Below, one piece after another: positions 36,724 through 45,645 of a stretch of DNA of 64,000 bases. Below the pieces are notes generated by a model. The model was not told where the DNA came from. It saw only the letters and a program-made list of their open reading frames with translations, and did no database searches. Source of the DNA: Marinospirillum sp. (GTDB taxonomy: Bacteria; Pseudomonadota; Gammaproteobacteria; Pseudomonadales; Halomonadaceae); the NCBI RefSeq assembly GCF_014859565.1, contig NZ_JACUUA010000001.1:1-64000 (forward strand), given 5' to 3'. Position 1 is the stretch's first letter. The number at the start of each line of letters is the position of its first letter. Both the position numbers and the translations under genes were made by a program.

Positions 36724-37928
36724 GCCAGCTGTTTTAACCCCAGTGCCCGTGCAATCATTCCACGTTTGATGCGGGTGCTGGAGTTCACCAGTTTCATCCC
36801 CAGATTACGCAATAACAACACCGGCAGAGCCTGAGTTTCAAACAGGCGCTTGAAGCTTTCCATCAAAGCCATCATTGCTAGATTATCCATTTTGCGCCGC
36901 TGCTGGTATTTTTGCAGTACCGCTAAACTACCCAGTGATTGTTTTCCACCTGCGGCCTGTTGTAATACTTCGGTTAACGCCACAACATCCATAAAACCCA
37001 GATTTACACCCTGACCTGCCAGTGGGTGGATGGTGTGGGCAGCATCTCCAATCAAAGCCAGCCCAGGTTGGATGTATTCCACTGCGTGACGCTGACGTAA
37101 TGGAAAAATCTGCCGATCTTCACTGAGCTCTACCTGACCCAGACGCCCCTCAAAAGCCTGGGTCAGCTGCTGATTAAAGTCTTTTTCGTTCAGCTCCATC
37201 AGCTCGGATGCTTTTTCTGGTGAAGTTGACCAGACAATCGAACACCAGTGATCATCACCCTGTAAATTCATCGGCAGAAAAGCCAGTGGCCCGGTGGAAT
37301 GAAAACGTTGCCAGGCTGCATTACCATGAGATCGTTCGGTACGCACACTGGTCACCAGTGCGTGGTGGTTATAATCCCACTCGCGGGTTTTGAACCCGGC
37401 CCACTCGCGCAAGCGTGAACGTGCACCATCCGCACCTACAATTAATGCTGCCTGCAAAACCTTACCGGAACTCAGCTTTAATTCACGCGACCCGGTTTTA
37501 TCCAATGGTTCACTCAGTTCCATGGAAAACTCACCTAAATGCCAATCCAGATTCTGCTGGTCTTTTACTGCAGCAAGTAACCCCAGCTGAGTGACCGAAT
37601 TTTCGACCAGATAACCCAGATCCAGCACACCGGCTTCACTGGCATCAAAAACTACCTCTGCCGTTCCTTCACTGTCCCAGACTCGCATGCCCTGATAAGG
37701 ATTCACCCGCAGTGCCTGCATGGGTTGCCATGCACCTACTTTTTCCAGTAGTTGACGGCTGGCCTCCGACAGGGCGCTGACACGAATATCCAGTTTATCT
37801 TCCTGCCAGTGGGGTGGCTGATCGGCAGCTTCTACCAGGGCAATACTCAAACCACTGTCAGCCAGACCGGCTGCCAGGGCAATACCTGTCATGCCACCAC
37901 CTACAATAATCAGATCATAAGTCTGCAT
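36720..37928 (-). CDS. ubiI: FAD-dependent ubiquinone-biosynthesis hydroxylase UbiI/VisC
   Basis: A 402-residue UbiH-family flavoprotein monooxygenase. The dinucleotide fold VGGGMTGIALAAGLA and the second FAD motif GDAAHTIHPLAGQGVNLGF are both visible, with a DG motif (GADGARSRLRE) between. The order pepP-ubiH-this gene matches the pepP-ubiH-visC cluster, supporting C5 hydroxylation of the ubiquinone ring (UbiI). The start ATG at 37928 has GGGAGTG ahead of it. Distinguishing it from UbiF or UbiL rests on context, so the symbol is probable rather than certain. Confidence 0.88.
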   Translation of the reverse strand: MQTYDLIIVGGGMTGIALAAGLADSGLSIALVEAADQPPHWQEDKLDIRVSALSEASRQLLEKVGAWQPMQALRVNPYQGMRVWDSEGTAEVVFDASEAGVLDLGYLVENSVTQLGLLAAVKDQQNLDWHLGEFSMELSEPLDKTGSRELKLSSGKVLQAALIVGADGARSRLREWAGFKTREWDYNHHALVTSVRTERSHGNAAWQRFHSTGPLAFLPMNLQGDDHWCSIVWSTSPEKASELMELNEKDFNQQLTQAFEGRLGQVELSEDRQIFPLRQRHAVEYIQPGLALIGDAAHTIHPLAGQGVNLGFMDVVALTEVLQQAAGGKQSLGSLAVLQKYQQRRKMDNLAMMALMESFKRLFETQALPVLLLRNLGMKLVNSSTRIKRGMIARALGLKQLA

Positions 37929-37948
37929 CTTCACTCCCAAGTGGTTTA

Positions 37949-39181
37949 TTACAAACCCATGGCTTTGTTTGCCAGCCAACGACGCGCCGGCTTCAGCAGA
38001 TTAAGACCAATCAATCCCCCGGCACGGACATGACCCAGTAGCGGTAGATTATTGGCAAAAAGAGCGATCAGACCATGGCTGAAACCTATCACCCCATCCT
38101 GATCACCCAAGCGTTGAGATTGCCAGTGCTCCAGCGTCTGCAAATCACCGGGGTGAAATGTTTTTCCTGCAACCACGGCTTCTGTGGCGGATGCATCCAG
38201 TGAGCGAGCCAGAGAAACCACACCCCGTATGGCCAGGTTATAACCCTGCCCGGCAACCGGATGCAGATAATGGGCAGCATTACCCATCACCACCAGATTA
38301 CGGCGAACCTGCTCACAGGCACGTACTTTTTTTAATGGATAGGTAAAGCGTTCACCCACCTTCTGGAAACGACCAGCGCGTTTACCAAAACTCTGCTGGA
38401 TACGCTGCAAAAACTCACTGTCGGACAGTGCCGCATCAGCGGCTGCCTGCTGTCCGGGACGTGTCCAGACCAATGCCATGTCTTGTCCTGAAAGCGGCAG
38501 AAGCGCCATGGGACCATCCGCGGCAAAACGCTCATACGCCCAGCCATGGTGAGGCCGCGACATGCGAACATTGGCAATCAGCGCACTTTGTTCATAATCA
38601 TGAACCTGATCAGCAATACCCAGCTGTTCTTTCAGTCCCGAGCGACCACCATCCGCAACGACCACCAGCCTTGCCTTGAGTTGTAACGGTTCACCGTTCA
38701 CCTCACCCTCCAGCACGGCAACATCTGGATTCGGGAAGTTGATTTTTGTGACCTTTGCCGGTGCCAGTATCCGGGTGCTCTGAGCCTTTTGCAGGCCTTG
38801 CCATAACACCCGACCCAACCAAACATTGGGTACCACATAACCCAGAGCCTCGACCTGCTGTTCCTGATGATCCAGGTGCGTGGAACCCAGAAAGCCCCGA
38901 TCAGAGACATGTATATGCTGGATGGGATAAACATGCTGCTCCAGCGCTTGCCACAAACCCAGCTGTTCGTAGATCAGCCGTGTGCCCCAGGATAAGGCAG
39001 AAGAGCGAGCATCAAAGCTGGGTTGCCACTGGATATCCGGTTGTATTTCGGAGGGAGGGTGGCTTTCGATCAGGCAAACCTGCAAGCCCAGTCGCTGAAC
39101 CAGAGGTTGTAATGCCAGCGCCAAGCTGGCTCCCACCAGCCCACCACCGATAATTGCAATGTCACACTCATGCTGCTGCAT
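37949..39181 (-). CDS. ubiH: 2-octaprenyl-6-methoxyphenyl hydroxylase UbiH
   Basis: FAD-dependent C1 hydroxylase of ubiquinone synthesis, 410 residues. Motifs are AIIGGGLVGASLALALQ, VADGGRSGLKEQLG and GNAAHYLHPVAGQGYNLAIR; the GNAAH form is typical of UbiH rather than UbiI. It overlaps the end of pepP by 14 bases, and ubiI follows 20 bases later on the same strand. Confidence 0.93.
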   Translation of the reverse strand: MQQHECDIAIIGGGLVGASLALALQPLVQRLGLQVCLIESHPPSEIQPDIQWQPSFDARSSALSWGTRLIYEQLGLWQALEQHVYPIQHIHVSDRGFLGSTHLDHQEQQVEALGYVVPNVWLGRVLWQGLQKAQSTRILAPAKVTKINFPNPDVAVLEGEVNGEPLQLKARLVVVADGGRSGLKEQLGIADQVHDYEQSALIANVRMSRPHHGWAYERFAADGPMALLPLSGQDMALVWTRPGQQAAADAALSDSEFLQRIQQSFGKRAGRFQKVGERFTYPLKKVRACEQVRRNLVVMGNAAHYLHPVAGQGYNLAIRGVVSLARSLDASATEAVVAGKTFHPGDLQTLEHWQSQRLGDQDGVIGFSHGLIALFANNLPLLGHVRAGGLIGLNLLKPARRWLANKAMGL

Positions 39182-40532
39182 CTGAACCTGCCATCAGGGT
39201 TTCGATACCCTCTACTGTTTTCGGAACACCGTCCGTCAGCACTTCACAGCCATCCTCGGTCACCAGGATGTCATCTTCTATTCTGATGCCTATACCGCGC
39301 CAGAGTGAATCCACATCCTGTTGATCCGGCGCAATATACAGACCCGGTTCAATGGTGAACGTCATGCCGGGTTGCAGCGGGCGAGCATTACCATCCAGAC
39401 GATAACGTCCGGCATCATGCACATCCAGACCTAGCCAATGGCTGGTGCCATGCATAAAAAACACCTTAAAAGCTTCAGAGTCAATCAGTTGCTGCACTTC
39501 ACCTTGTAACAAACCCAGCTCCACTAACCCTTCCACCAGACACCGCACCACGGCCTGATGTATGGATTCCAGATTGGTGCCCGGCCTGACCAGACTGATG
39601 GCCAGTTGATTGGCTGATAACACCAGTTGGTAAAGTTGTTTTTGTTGCAGGCTGAATTTGCCGCTGACTGGAAAGGTGCGGGTGATATCCCCGGCATAAC
39701 CCTGAAACTCGGCTCCGGCATCAATCAGCACCAGATCTCCGGCCTGTAGTTGATCCCGATTCTCAACATAATGCAGTACACAGGCATTATCACCAGAACC
39801 GACAATACTGCCGTAGGCCGGTGGACAGGCTGCCTGCAGCATAAACGTATGTTCCAGTTCGGCCTGCAGTTGAAACTCGAACAGGCCGGGTCGACACACC
39901 TGCATGGCTCGGCAATGTGCCACCGCAGAAATACGAGCGGCCTCACGCAGCAGGGTGATTTCTTCCGGCTGTTTGATCAGGCGCATCTCTCCCAGCAGAC
40001 TGCTCAGATCTACCAGTCGGTCCGGCAGGCTGGCTCCACGCTTTTGTAAACGTCGCACCTGCTGACGCCAATGCAGATAACGGGAATACAATGCCTCATC
40101 CTCCAGCGGCATCCAGACCTCTGTCACCTCCGCCAGTAGCGGCGACAGGATTTTATCCAGTTCATTAAAAGCATAAGCCTGATCAAAACCCAGTTGCTGC
40201 ACCGCGGCTTCCTGCCCAAGACGAATACCCGTCCAGGTTTCCTGTTGTTTATCTTTTGGCTGACTGAACAGCAGGCTCTGAGAAGTATGGTGAGACTTTT
40301 TAATCACCAACAGGGCATCCGGCTCCACAAAACCGGTCAGATACCAGAAATCACTGGACTGACGGAAGGGGTATTCTGTGTCACGGCTTCGAGTCACCAG
40401 ACTGGCTGATGGCAGAATCACCAGCGCCTGATCAGGCAGACTGTCCAGCAGGCGATTGCGGCGACTGATGAATGACTCAACAGGCAAAGGCTTTACTGTT
40501 GAGGTGGACAAGGCTGAAGATGAAACTTTCAT
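39168..40532 (-). CDS. pepP: Xaa-Pro aminopeptidase
   Basis: A 454-residue manganese-dependent cytosolic aminopeptidase (M24) releasing residues before proline. An N-terminal creatinase-like domain (FISRRNRLLDSLPDQALVILPSA) precedes the pita-bread domain with LIDAGAEFQGYAGDITRTFPVSG (two metal aspartates), FMHGTSHWLGLDVHD and PGMTFTIEPGLYI, then the terminal IRIEDDILVTEDG. The ATG at 40532 is preferred over a longer reading. The pepP-ubiH linkage is conserved in gammaproteobacteria. Confidence 0.94.
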   Translation of the reverse strand: MKVSSSALSTSTVKPLPVESFISRRNRLLDSLPDQALVILPSASLVTRSRDTEYPFRQSSDFWYLTGFVEPDALLVIKKSHHTSQSLLFSQPKDKQQETWTGIRLGQEAAVQQLGFDQAYAFNELDKILSPLLAEVTEVWMPLEDEALYSRYLHWRQQVRRLQKRGASLPDRLVDLSSLLGEMRLIKQPEEITLLREAARISAVAHCRAMQVCRPGLFEFQLQAELEHTFMLQAACPPAYGSIVGSGDNACVLHYVENRDQLQAGDLVLIDAGAEFQGYAGDITRTFPVSGKFSLQQKQLYQLVLSANQLAISLVRPGTNLESIHQAVVRCLVEGLVELGLLQGEVQQLIDSEAFKVFFMHGTSHWLGLDVHDAGRYRLDGNARPLQPGMTFTIEPGLYIAPDQQDVDSLWRGIGIRIEDDILVTEDGCEVLTDGVPKTVEGIETLMAGSDAAA

Positions 40533-40554
40533 CGCGACTCCGGACAAACAGAAG

Positions 40555-41154
40555 TTAATGAAGATTGGTGGGCTTTTTTGGGTTCTCAACCTGCGGCATA
40601 CCTGGATGCAGCTCGGTATAAATCAGCATGGCAACCATCCGTACAAACTCCTGCAAGGCAATCAGATCCTTTTCATTGTCTTCATCCGTATGAAGTGTGG
40701 TACGGCCTGCTTCAGTCACAATTTTCTGCAGATCATCCAGCCCTTCCTGTGCTTCTTCAGACAACTCCATGTTTTCCAGATCAGCTGCTTTGAGTGATTT
40801 CAGAAAACCCTGAATCCATTTGACCAATGCAGAAAAACGCTCTTCCAGTTCATATAGGTCATCAGGCAGCAGCGGTTCAAAATCCAGACTGCCAGCACTG
40901 AGCGCCTCCAGCACCTGATCCAGTAGATCCAGTGCCAGTTGACGATCATCCCCTTCCAGCACTGATTGATCACTGCCCAGTAATTGACCGAACAATAACA
41001 ACCACTGCTCTCTGGGCAGGCGCTGTTGACCACAAAGCTGGCCGGTTAATACACCATGAAACAAGGAGGGTGACTGAAAACACCGATGGCGCAAGCACAG
41101 GTCAGCCAAGCCATCAAAATCAACAACTTGGTTTTTAGCAACATCAGAACTCAT
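40555..41154 (-). CDS. ygfB: YgfB/YecA (UPF0149) family protein
   Basis: A 199-residue helical acidic protein. The pattern FHGVLTGQLCGQQRLPREQWL and the C-terminal EFVRMVAMLIYTEL identify UPF0149. A homologue in Pseudomonas aeruginosa has been implicated in repressing a peptidoglycan-recycling gene, but function in general is unclear. Its position upstream of pepP and divergent from zapA is the standard gammaproteobacterial arrangement. Confidence 0.9.
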   Translation of the reverse strand: MSSDVAKNQVVDFDGLADLCLRHRCFQSPSLFHGVLTGQLCGQQRLPREQWLLLFGQLLGSDQSVLEGDDRQLALDLLDQVLEALSAGSLDFEPLLPDDLYELEERFSALVKWIQGFLKSLKAADLENMELSEEAQEGLDDLQKIVTEAGRTTLHTDEDNEKDLIALQEFVRMVAMLIYTELHPGMPQVENPKKPTNLH

Positions 41155-41227
41155 TCAATTCTCTCAAAAATTTCAAGTGATTTAGCATGGATATAAAAAA
41201 GCAAGAATTTGGTGACTTTCAGGACAA

Positions 41228-41256
41228 TTGACCCGCCCCAAGGGTCGATCTATAGT
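41228..41256 (+). promoter_or_regulatory. sigma-70 promoter of zapA
   Basis: TTGACC (41228-41233) and TATAGT (41251-41256) are separated by exactly 17 bases, a strong match to consensus. The predicted start near 41263 is 30 bases before the zapA ATG. Confidence 0.8.
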
Positions 41257-41292
41257 AGCCGCTTGCTTTTAAAAGGCTCTGGAGCCAAGTGC

Positions 41293-41610
41293 ATGAGCAG
41301 TGACAAGAATACCACTGAAATCACTCTGCTGGATCGCAAATATCTGATTGCCTGCCCAGCAGGAGAACAGGATGGACTGCTGCGCTCAGCACAGTATCTG
41401 AACCGCAAGATGCAGGAAATCCGTCAGACTGGCAAGGTACTGAGCCTGGAGCGTATGGCTATCATGGCAGCATTAAATATCACCCATGACATGCTCAGCC
41501 GTGAAGCTGCAGGCCAGGGCAGTGAAACGCAGGTTGCCCGCGTGAATTCCCGCATGGACAAAGTCCTGCAAGAACTGGACGCTATGATCGGGTCACGAAA
41601 AGTCCCCTGA
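41293..41610 (+). CDS. zapA: cell division protein ZapA
   Basis: A 105-residue FtsZ-ring stabiliser. ITLLDRKYLIACPAGEQDGL is the family N terminus and the C-terminal half is a coiled coil (AALNITHDML...). The ATG at 41293 with GGAG before it is preferred over an earlier in-frame start that would lie within the promoter. Downstream lie the 6S RNA gene and fau, the conserved zapA-ssrS-fau order. Confidence 0.93.
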   Translation: MSSDKNTTEITLLDRKYLIACPAGEQDGLLRSAQYLNRKMQEIRQTGKVLSLERMAIMAALNITHDMLSREAAGQGSETQVARVNSRMDKVLQELDAMIGSRKVP

Positions 41611-41623
41611 CTTCTCTTTTGTT

Positions 41624-41632
41624 TGATAAACT
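41624..41632 (+). promoter_or_regulatory. extended -10 promoter of the 6S RNA gene
   Basis: TG-A-TAAACT fits an extended -10 element and places a start at about 41638, consistent with the 5' end of the 6S RNA structure. No clear -35 was seen. Confidence 0.5.
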
Positions 41633-41638
41633 GAACCT

Positions 41639-41819
41639 AACCCTGGGGTGTTGGCCAGTTGTCCACGTCCTCGAGCCTATGCTTTACTTCTGGAAAGCTT
41701 CTTGCTTTTGCCCGTGTGCAAGTCCACCTTAAGTGGAAAGCCTTAGGTAAAACAGTCGCTTCCACCTTGAACTTTAGGGTTCAAGGGCCACGGATAACAG
41801 CGGCACTCCCGGGGCTCCA
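41639..41819 (+). ncRNA. ssrS: 6S RNA
   Basis: About 180 bases between zapA and fau, where 6S RNA is located in gammaproteobacteria. The 5' part reads CCCTGGGGTGTTGGCCAGT and the 3' part carries CACCTTGAACTTTAGGGTTCAAGG, AACAGCGGCACTCCCGGGG, with the end arms able to pair (CCTGGGG with TCCCGGGG). It forms a long rod with a central bubble that binds sigma-70 RNA polymerase and represses transcription in stationary phase. An extended -10 (TG-A-TAAACT, 41624-41632) sits just upstream. Exact ends are estimated. Confidence 0.9.
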
Positions 41820-41834
41820 TCCCTCTTTTTGATC

Positions 41835-42458
41835 ATGACTGACTCAACCCTCAATCAACGCCGACTTCTTCGCCAGACACTTCGTGCCAAACGTCGCCGT
41901 CTTTCTGCTGCCGCCCAGAAACAGGCCGCTCGGCAATTATGCCGCCAGATTCGCCAGCAGCCCTGGTTTCTCCGTTGCCGCCGTATTGCTGTCTATCTGG
42001 CAAATGATGGTGAAATCAGCCCGGATCAACTGGTCTGCATGGCAAAAAAAATGGGCAAGCAGATTTACCTTCCTGTTCTGCATCCCGCACACAAAGGCCG
42101 TTTATGGTTTGTCCGTTATCAAGCATCCACACCGATGCAAAAAAATCGTTTTGGTATCGCTGAACCAACCTTGAAAGGTTATGGCCATTTAAAAGGTTAT
42201 CGTTGTCCAGCCAGCTTATTGGATCTGGTCTTGATGCCTTTGGTCGGATTTACAGCCAGGGGGGAAAGATTAGGAATGGGGGGAGGATTTTACGATCGTA
42301 CTTTTGAGCAAAACTCAGCCGGCTTTCATCGTCCACTGCTGATTGGTCTGGCTCATGAGTGCCAGAGGGTTGAACATCTGCCGGTTGCCGACTGGGATGT
42401 CCCTCTGGCGGGCATTCTGACACCCTTGCATCTGTATCAGGTCAACAAAACACTTTGA
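41835..42458 (+). CDS. fau: 5-formyltetrahydrofolate cyclo-ligase
   Basis: ATP-dependent enzyme converting 5-formyl-THF to 5,10-methenyl-THF. The 207-residue product has the N-terminal basic R-R-xL-R-K helix (RRLLRQTLRAKRR), IAVYLANDGEIS, and the LGMGGGFYDRTF motif of the ligase. It lies after 6S RNA, matching ygfA in E. coli. The ATG at 41835 is favoured over an upstream TTG. Its last 22 bases overlap a small gene on the other strand. Confidence 0.93.
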   Translation: MTDSTLNQRRLLRQTLRAKRRRLSAAAQKQAARQLCRQIRQQPWFLRCRRIAVYLANDGEISPDQLVCMAKKMGKQIYLPVLHPAHKGRLWFVRYQASTPMQKNRFGIAEPTLKGYGHLKGYRCPASLLDLVLMPLVGFTARGERLGMGGGFYDRTFEQNSAGFHRPLLIGLAHECQRVEHLPVADWDVPLAGILTPLHLYQVNKTL

Positions 42459-42532
42459 GCATAGGTTGTTACCAATAAACCCAGCACAAATAACATGACC
42501 AGCAAGAGCATCAGATCAGGTTTCTTTTTCAC
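42437..42532 (-). CDS. predicted 31-residue single-span membrane protein
   Basis: A short reading frame, not previously labelled, opening with GTG at 42532 behind AAGGAG (42540-42545) at seven-base spacing. The product begins MKKKPDLML, a positively charged head, then a 20-residue hydrophobic helix (LLLVMLFVLGLLV) and a short tail TTYAQSVLLT, so it should be a one-span inner-membrane peptide. An in-frame ATG at 42553 would lengthen it but has a poorer ribosome-binding site. It overlaps the end of fau by 22 bases on the opposite strand. Similar KKKPDL... peptides may exist in related genomes; I have not been able to check. Function unknown. Confidence 0.6.
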   Translation of the reverse strand: MKKKPDLMLLLVMLFVLGLLVTTYAQSVLLT

Positions 42533-42693
42533 TTTTTTGCTCCTTTGCACCATCTCCCTGTTAGCCTCAAGCAGGGTAGATAACCTTGGAATCGCAAGGC
42601 TGCGCTAATTTATTCTTTTTGTCAGGCTATAACAAGCAAGGTATCAATGGATTATGTTATTTCCTGCATTCTTTTGCGATCAGCACAGAAGCC

Positions 42694-44208
42694 TTAACGC
42701 AGAAACAGTGTGTAGGCTGGGTTATCCGTTTCGCGCCAGTAACGGTAACTGATTTTATCCAGGTATTCTTCAACACGTGATCGATCGCCATTTGGTACTT
42801 GCAGACCCACCAGCACTCGACCGTAAGCTGCACCATGATTGCGATAGTGGAACAGCGAGATATTCCAGTCATGACCCAGATGGTTCAAAAAGTTCAGCAG
42901 TGCTCCGGGACGTTCCGGGAATTCAAAACGATACACTTCCTCATTACCAGCCGGAGTGCGTCCGCCACCCAGATGGCGAATATGCAGCTTGGCCAGCTCG
43001 TTGTCGGTCAGATCCACCACCGGATAATCTGCTTCCTGCAGGGCATGAATTAGTTCTTCGCGATCTTCTTCACCTGGCTTGACCTGTATTCCCACATAAA
43101 TCTGCGCCTGTTCTGGATCCGCATAACGGTAGTTGAACTCGGTCACCATCCGCCTGCGGCCAATGATTTTGCAGAAATTCTTGAAACTGCCGGGGCGCTC
43201 GGGGATTCCTACTGCCAGAATCGCTTCACGTTTTTCACCCAGCTCGGTACGCTCGGCAATATGCTGCAAACGATCAAAATTAGTGTTGGCGCCCGAGTTG
43301 ATACAAATCAGTGTGGAGTCGGTAATGCCGGTTTCTTCGACATACTTCTTTAAACCGGCCAATGAGAGTGCACCGGAGGGTTCTGCTACACCACGAGTGT
43401 CTTCAAAAATGTCTTTGACTGCTGCACACATTTCATCGGTGGAAATAGTGATGACCTGATCCACATAATCCTTGCAGATTTTGAAGGGCTCTTTGCCAAT
43501 TTGTGCTACAGCAACACCCTCGGCAAAAATCCCCACCTGCTCCAGCACCACACGTCGGCCTGCTTCCATGGCTGCCTTAAGGCAAGCTGAGTCTTCCGCT
43601 TCCACACCAATAATCTTGATATCCGGGCGCAGGTATTTAACGTAAGCGGCGACACCGGCAATTAAACCACCACCACCCACAGGTACAAAAATGGCATGGA
43701 TAGGGTCAGGATGCTGATGCAGGATTTCCATACCAATGGTGCCCTGCCCGGCAATCACATCCGGATCATCATAGGGCGGCACATAGGTGAAACCCTGTTC
43801 GGCCACCAGCTCCAGCGCATGCTCCAGCGCTTCACCAAAAGCATCACCTTTCAAAATAACTCGTGCGCCCCTGGCGCGGACTGCCTGTACCTTGATATCC
43901 GGCGTAATACGCGGCATGACTATGATAGCTTTGACCCCCATTACTTTTGCCGCCATCGCCAGACCTTGGGCATGATTCCCCGCTGATGCGGCAATCACAC
44001 CCTTGTCTTTTTCTGCCTGGGTCAGCTGAGCCATCTTGTTGTAGGCACCCCGGATCTTGAAAGAATAAACCGGCTGCAAATCCTCGCGTTTAATCCACAC
44101 CTGATTATTCAGACGTTTGGACATAAAACGGGCTTCCGACAGGGGGGTTTCCAGCGCCACGTCATAAACACGCGCCTGGAGAATTTTTTTGACGTAATGC
44201 TCAAGCAT
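42694..44208 (-). CDS. ilvA: threonine ammonia-lyase, biosynthetic
   Basis: PLP enzyme (504 residues) deaminating threonine to 2-oxobutyrate, first step of isoleucine synthesis. The PLP lysine lies in SFKIRGAYNKM, and GGGGLIAGVA binds phosphate. Two C-terminal ACT-like regulatory domains (about 325-504) mark the long, isoleucine-inhibited form. It is divergent from rpiA, a conserved gammaproteobacterial pairing, with 143 bases between. The downstream gap to the small gene shows no clear terminator. Confidence 0.96.
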   Translation of the reverse strand: MLEHYVKKILQARVYDVALETPLSEARFMSKRLNNQVWIKREDLQPVYSFKIRGAYNKMAQLTQAEKDKGVIAASAGNHAQGLAMAAKVMGVKAIIVMPRITPDIKVQAVRARGARVILKGDAFGEALEHALELVAEQGFTYVPPYDDPDVIAGQGTIGMEILHQHPDPIHAIFVPVGGGGLIAGVAAYVKYLRPDIKIIGVEAEDSACLKAAMEAGRRVVLEQVGIFAEGVAVAQIGKEPFKICKDYVDQVITISTDEMCAAVKDIFEDTRGVAEPSGALSLAGLKKYVEETGITDSTLICINSGANTNFDRLQHIAERTELGEKREAILAVGIPERPGSFKNFCKIIGRRRMVTEFNYRYADPEQAQIYVGIQVKPGEEDREELIHALQEADYPVVDLTDNELAKLHIRHLGGGRTPAGNEEVYRFEFPERPGALLNFLNHLGHDWNISLFHYRNHGAAYGRVLVGLQVPNGDRSRVEEYLDKISYRYWRETDNPAYTLFLR

Positions 44209-44308
44209 GATGGGGTTTTGTCCGAGGGCAGCAAAAGAATTAAAAATAACAATGACTCATTGTGGCGTTTTGCTGCGGCTGCGTCCAGTCGTAGACCGGC
44301 AGCTGAGT

Positions 44309-44317
44309 TGTTATACT
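44309..44317 (+). promoter_or_regulatory. extended -10 promoter of rpiA
   Basis: TG-T-TATACT (44309-44317) is a near-consensus extended -10. The predicted start at about 44324 precedes the rpiA ATG by 28 bases. No good -35 at 17 bases was seen. Confidence 0.6.
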
Positions 44318-44351
44318 GATTGGATAGCCTATAGACCAGCCAGGAAAGATC

Positions 44352-45059
44352 ATGACCCAGAACGAACTGAAACAAGCCGTAGCCAAAGCCGCCCTGGAAG
44401 AAATTCGTAATCAACTCTACAAGGACAGTATTATTGGCATAGGTACCGGTTCCACAGCCAACTGTTTTATTGATGAGCTGGCCAAGCTGAAACATGACTT
44501 TGATGGTGCCGTGGCCAGCTCTGAAGCCAGTGCTGAACGTTTAAAAGCACATGGCATTCAGGTGTATGACCTGAACAGCTCCGGCATCCTGCCCTTTTAT
44601 ATTGATGGGGCTGATGAAGTGAATGAGCGGCTGCAGATGATTAAAGGTGGTGGTGCAGCGCTGACTCGCGAAAAAATTGTGGCAGCTTGCAGTGAAAAGT
44701 TCATTTGTATTGCTGATGAGAGCAAGCTGGTGCCAATACTGGGGGATTTTCCCTTGCCGGTGGAAGTGATTCCAATGGCACGCAGCCATGTCGGGCGTGA
44801 ACTGGTCAAGCTGGGTGCTGATCCCCAATGGCGTGAAGGTGTAAAAACCGACAACGGCAACCTGATCATCGACTGTTACAACTTTATGCTGGATGACCCG
44901 ATCAAGCTGGAGACCCTACTCAACAACATCACTGGTGTGGTGTGTAATGGTATTTTTGCACATCGCCCCGCGGATGTATTACTGCTGGGTTGCAGTGGTG
45001 GTGTCAAACGCCTGACTACAAGAAACTCCAGCACACCGTCGTTTCAGGAAAAAATATGA
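44352..45059 (+). CDS. rpiA: ribose-5-phosphate isomerase A
   Basis: Interconverts ribose 5-phosphate and ribulose 5-phosphate in the pentose phosphate pathway. The 235-residue chain has [40 protein letters not shown], and [11 protein letters not shown], all conserved. The C terminus runs about 15 residues past the usual GVK end. AGGAAAG serves as Shine-Dalgarno. The stop overlaps the ATG of the GST gene as ATGA. Confidence 0.95.
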   Translation: MTQNELKQAVAKAALEEIRNQLYKDSIIGIGTGSTANCFIDELAKLKHDFDGAVASSEASAERLKAHGIQVYDLNSSGILPFYIDGADEVNERLQMIKGGGAALTREKIVAACSEKFICIADESKLVPILGDFPLPVEVIPMARSHVGRELVKLGADPQWREGVKTDNGNLIIDCYNFMLDDPIKLETLLNNITGVVCNGIFAHRPADVLLLGCSGGVKRLTTRNSSTPSFQEKI

Positions 45060-45643
45060 AACTCTATTTGAATGCCACCTCACCCTATGCCCGCTTTGTT
45101 CGCGTTGTTGCCCTGGAAAAGGGTTTAAAACCAGAACTGGTTTGGGTTGATCCCTGGAGTAATGATCCCGCACTGCTGGCCGTGAATCCGGCATTGCGAG
45201 TACCGGCACTGGAAACCGATGCCGGACTTTGCCTGAGTGAGTCGATGTTGATTGCACTGCATCTGGAGCAGGAAGGTGCCACACCACAACTGCTACCAAA
45301 AGAAATGCAGGATCAGGTTTTGCAACTGATGGGATGGGGGCAGGGGTTAACCGATGCTGCTTTTAACACAGTGATTGCCCGCAAGCATCAGGGATCAGCA
45401 GTTGACCAGAGTGAATTGGGGAAACGGCGACTGGCAGCAATCACTCACACCCTGCAACAACTGGAACATCAGGCTGCAAGGCTGGAGCAGCTGAATCTGG
45501 GCAGTTTGCTGGTGGCTGTGGCACTGGATTATTTAAGTTTTCGCCTGCCAGAAATCCAATGGCAAAAACACTACCCGATGCTGGCTGACTGGCAACAAAC
45601 ACTGCTGCAACGGGATAGTTTTAAATCCACGGCTTTTGCTTGA
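45056..45643 (+). CDS. glutathione S-transferase family protein
   Basis: A 195-residue GST-like protein. The thioredoxin-fold N terminus opens [19 protein letters not shown], where SPYARFVR marks the substrate face, and has the cis-proline RVPALE and the ES motif LSESMLI. The C-terminal helical domain is less typical. It lacks the annotation power to name a substrate. It overlaps rpiA by four bases and is convergent with waaA, two bases away. Confidence 0.85.
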   Translation: MKLYLNATSPYARFVRVVALEKGLKPELVWVDPWSNDPALLAVNPALRVPALETDAGLCLSESMLIALHLEQEGATPQLLPKEMQDQVLQLMGWGQGLTDAAFNTVIARKHQGSAVDQSELGKRRLAAITHTLQQLEHQAARLEQLNLGSLLVAVALDYLSFRLPEIQWQKHYPMLADWQQTLLQRDSFKSTAFA

Positions 45644-45645
45644 AG

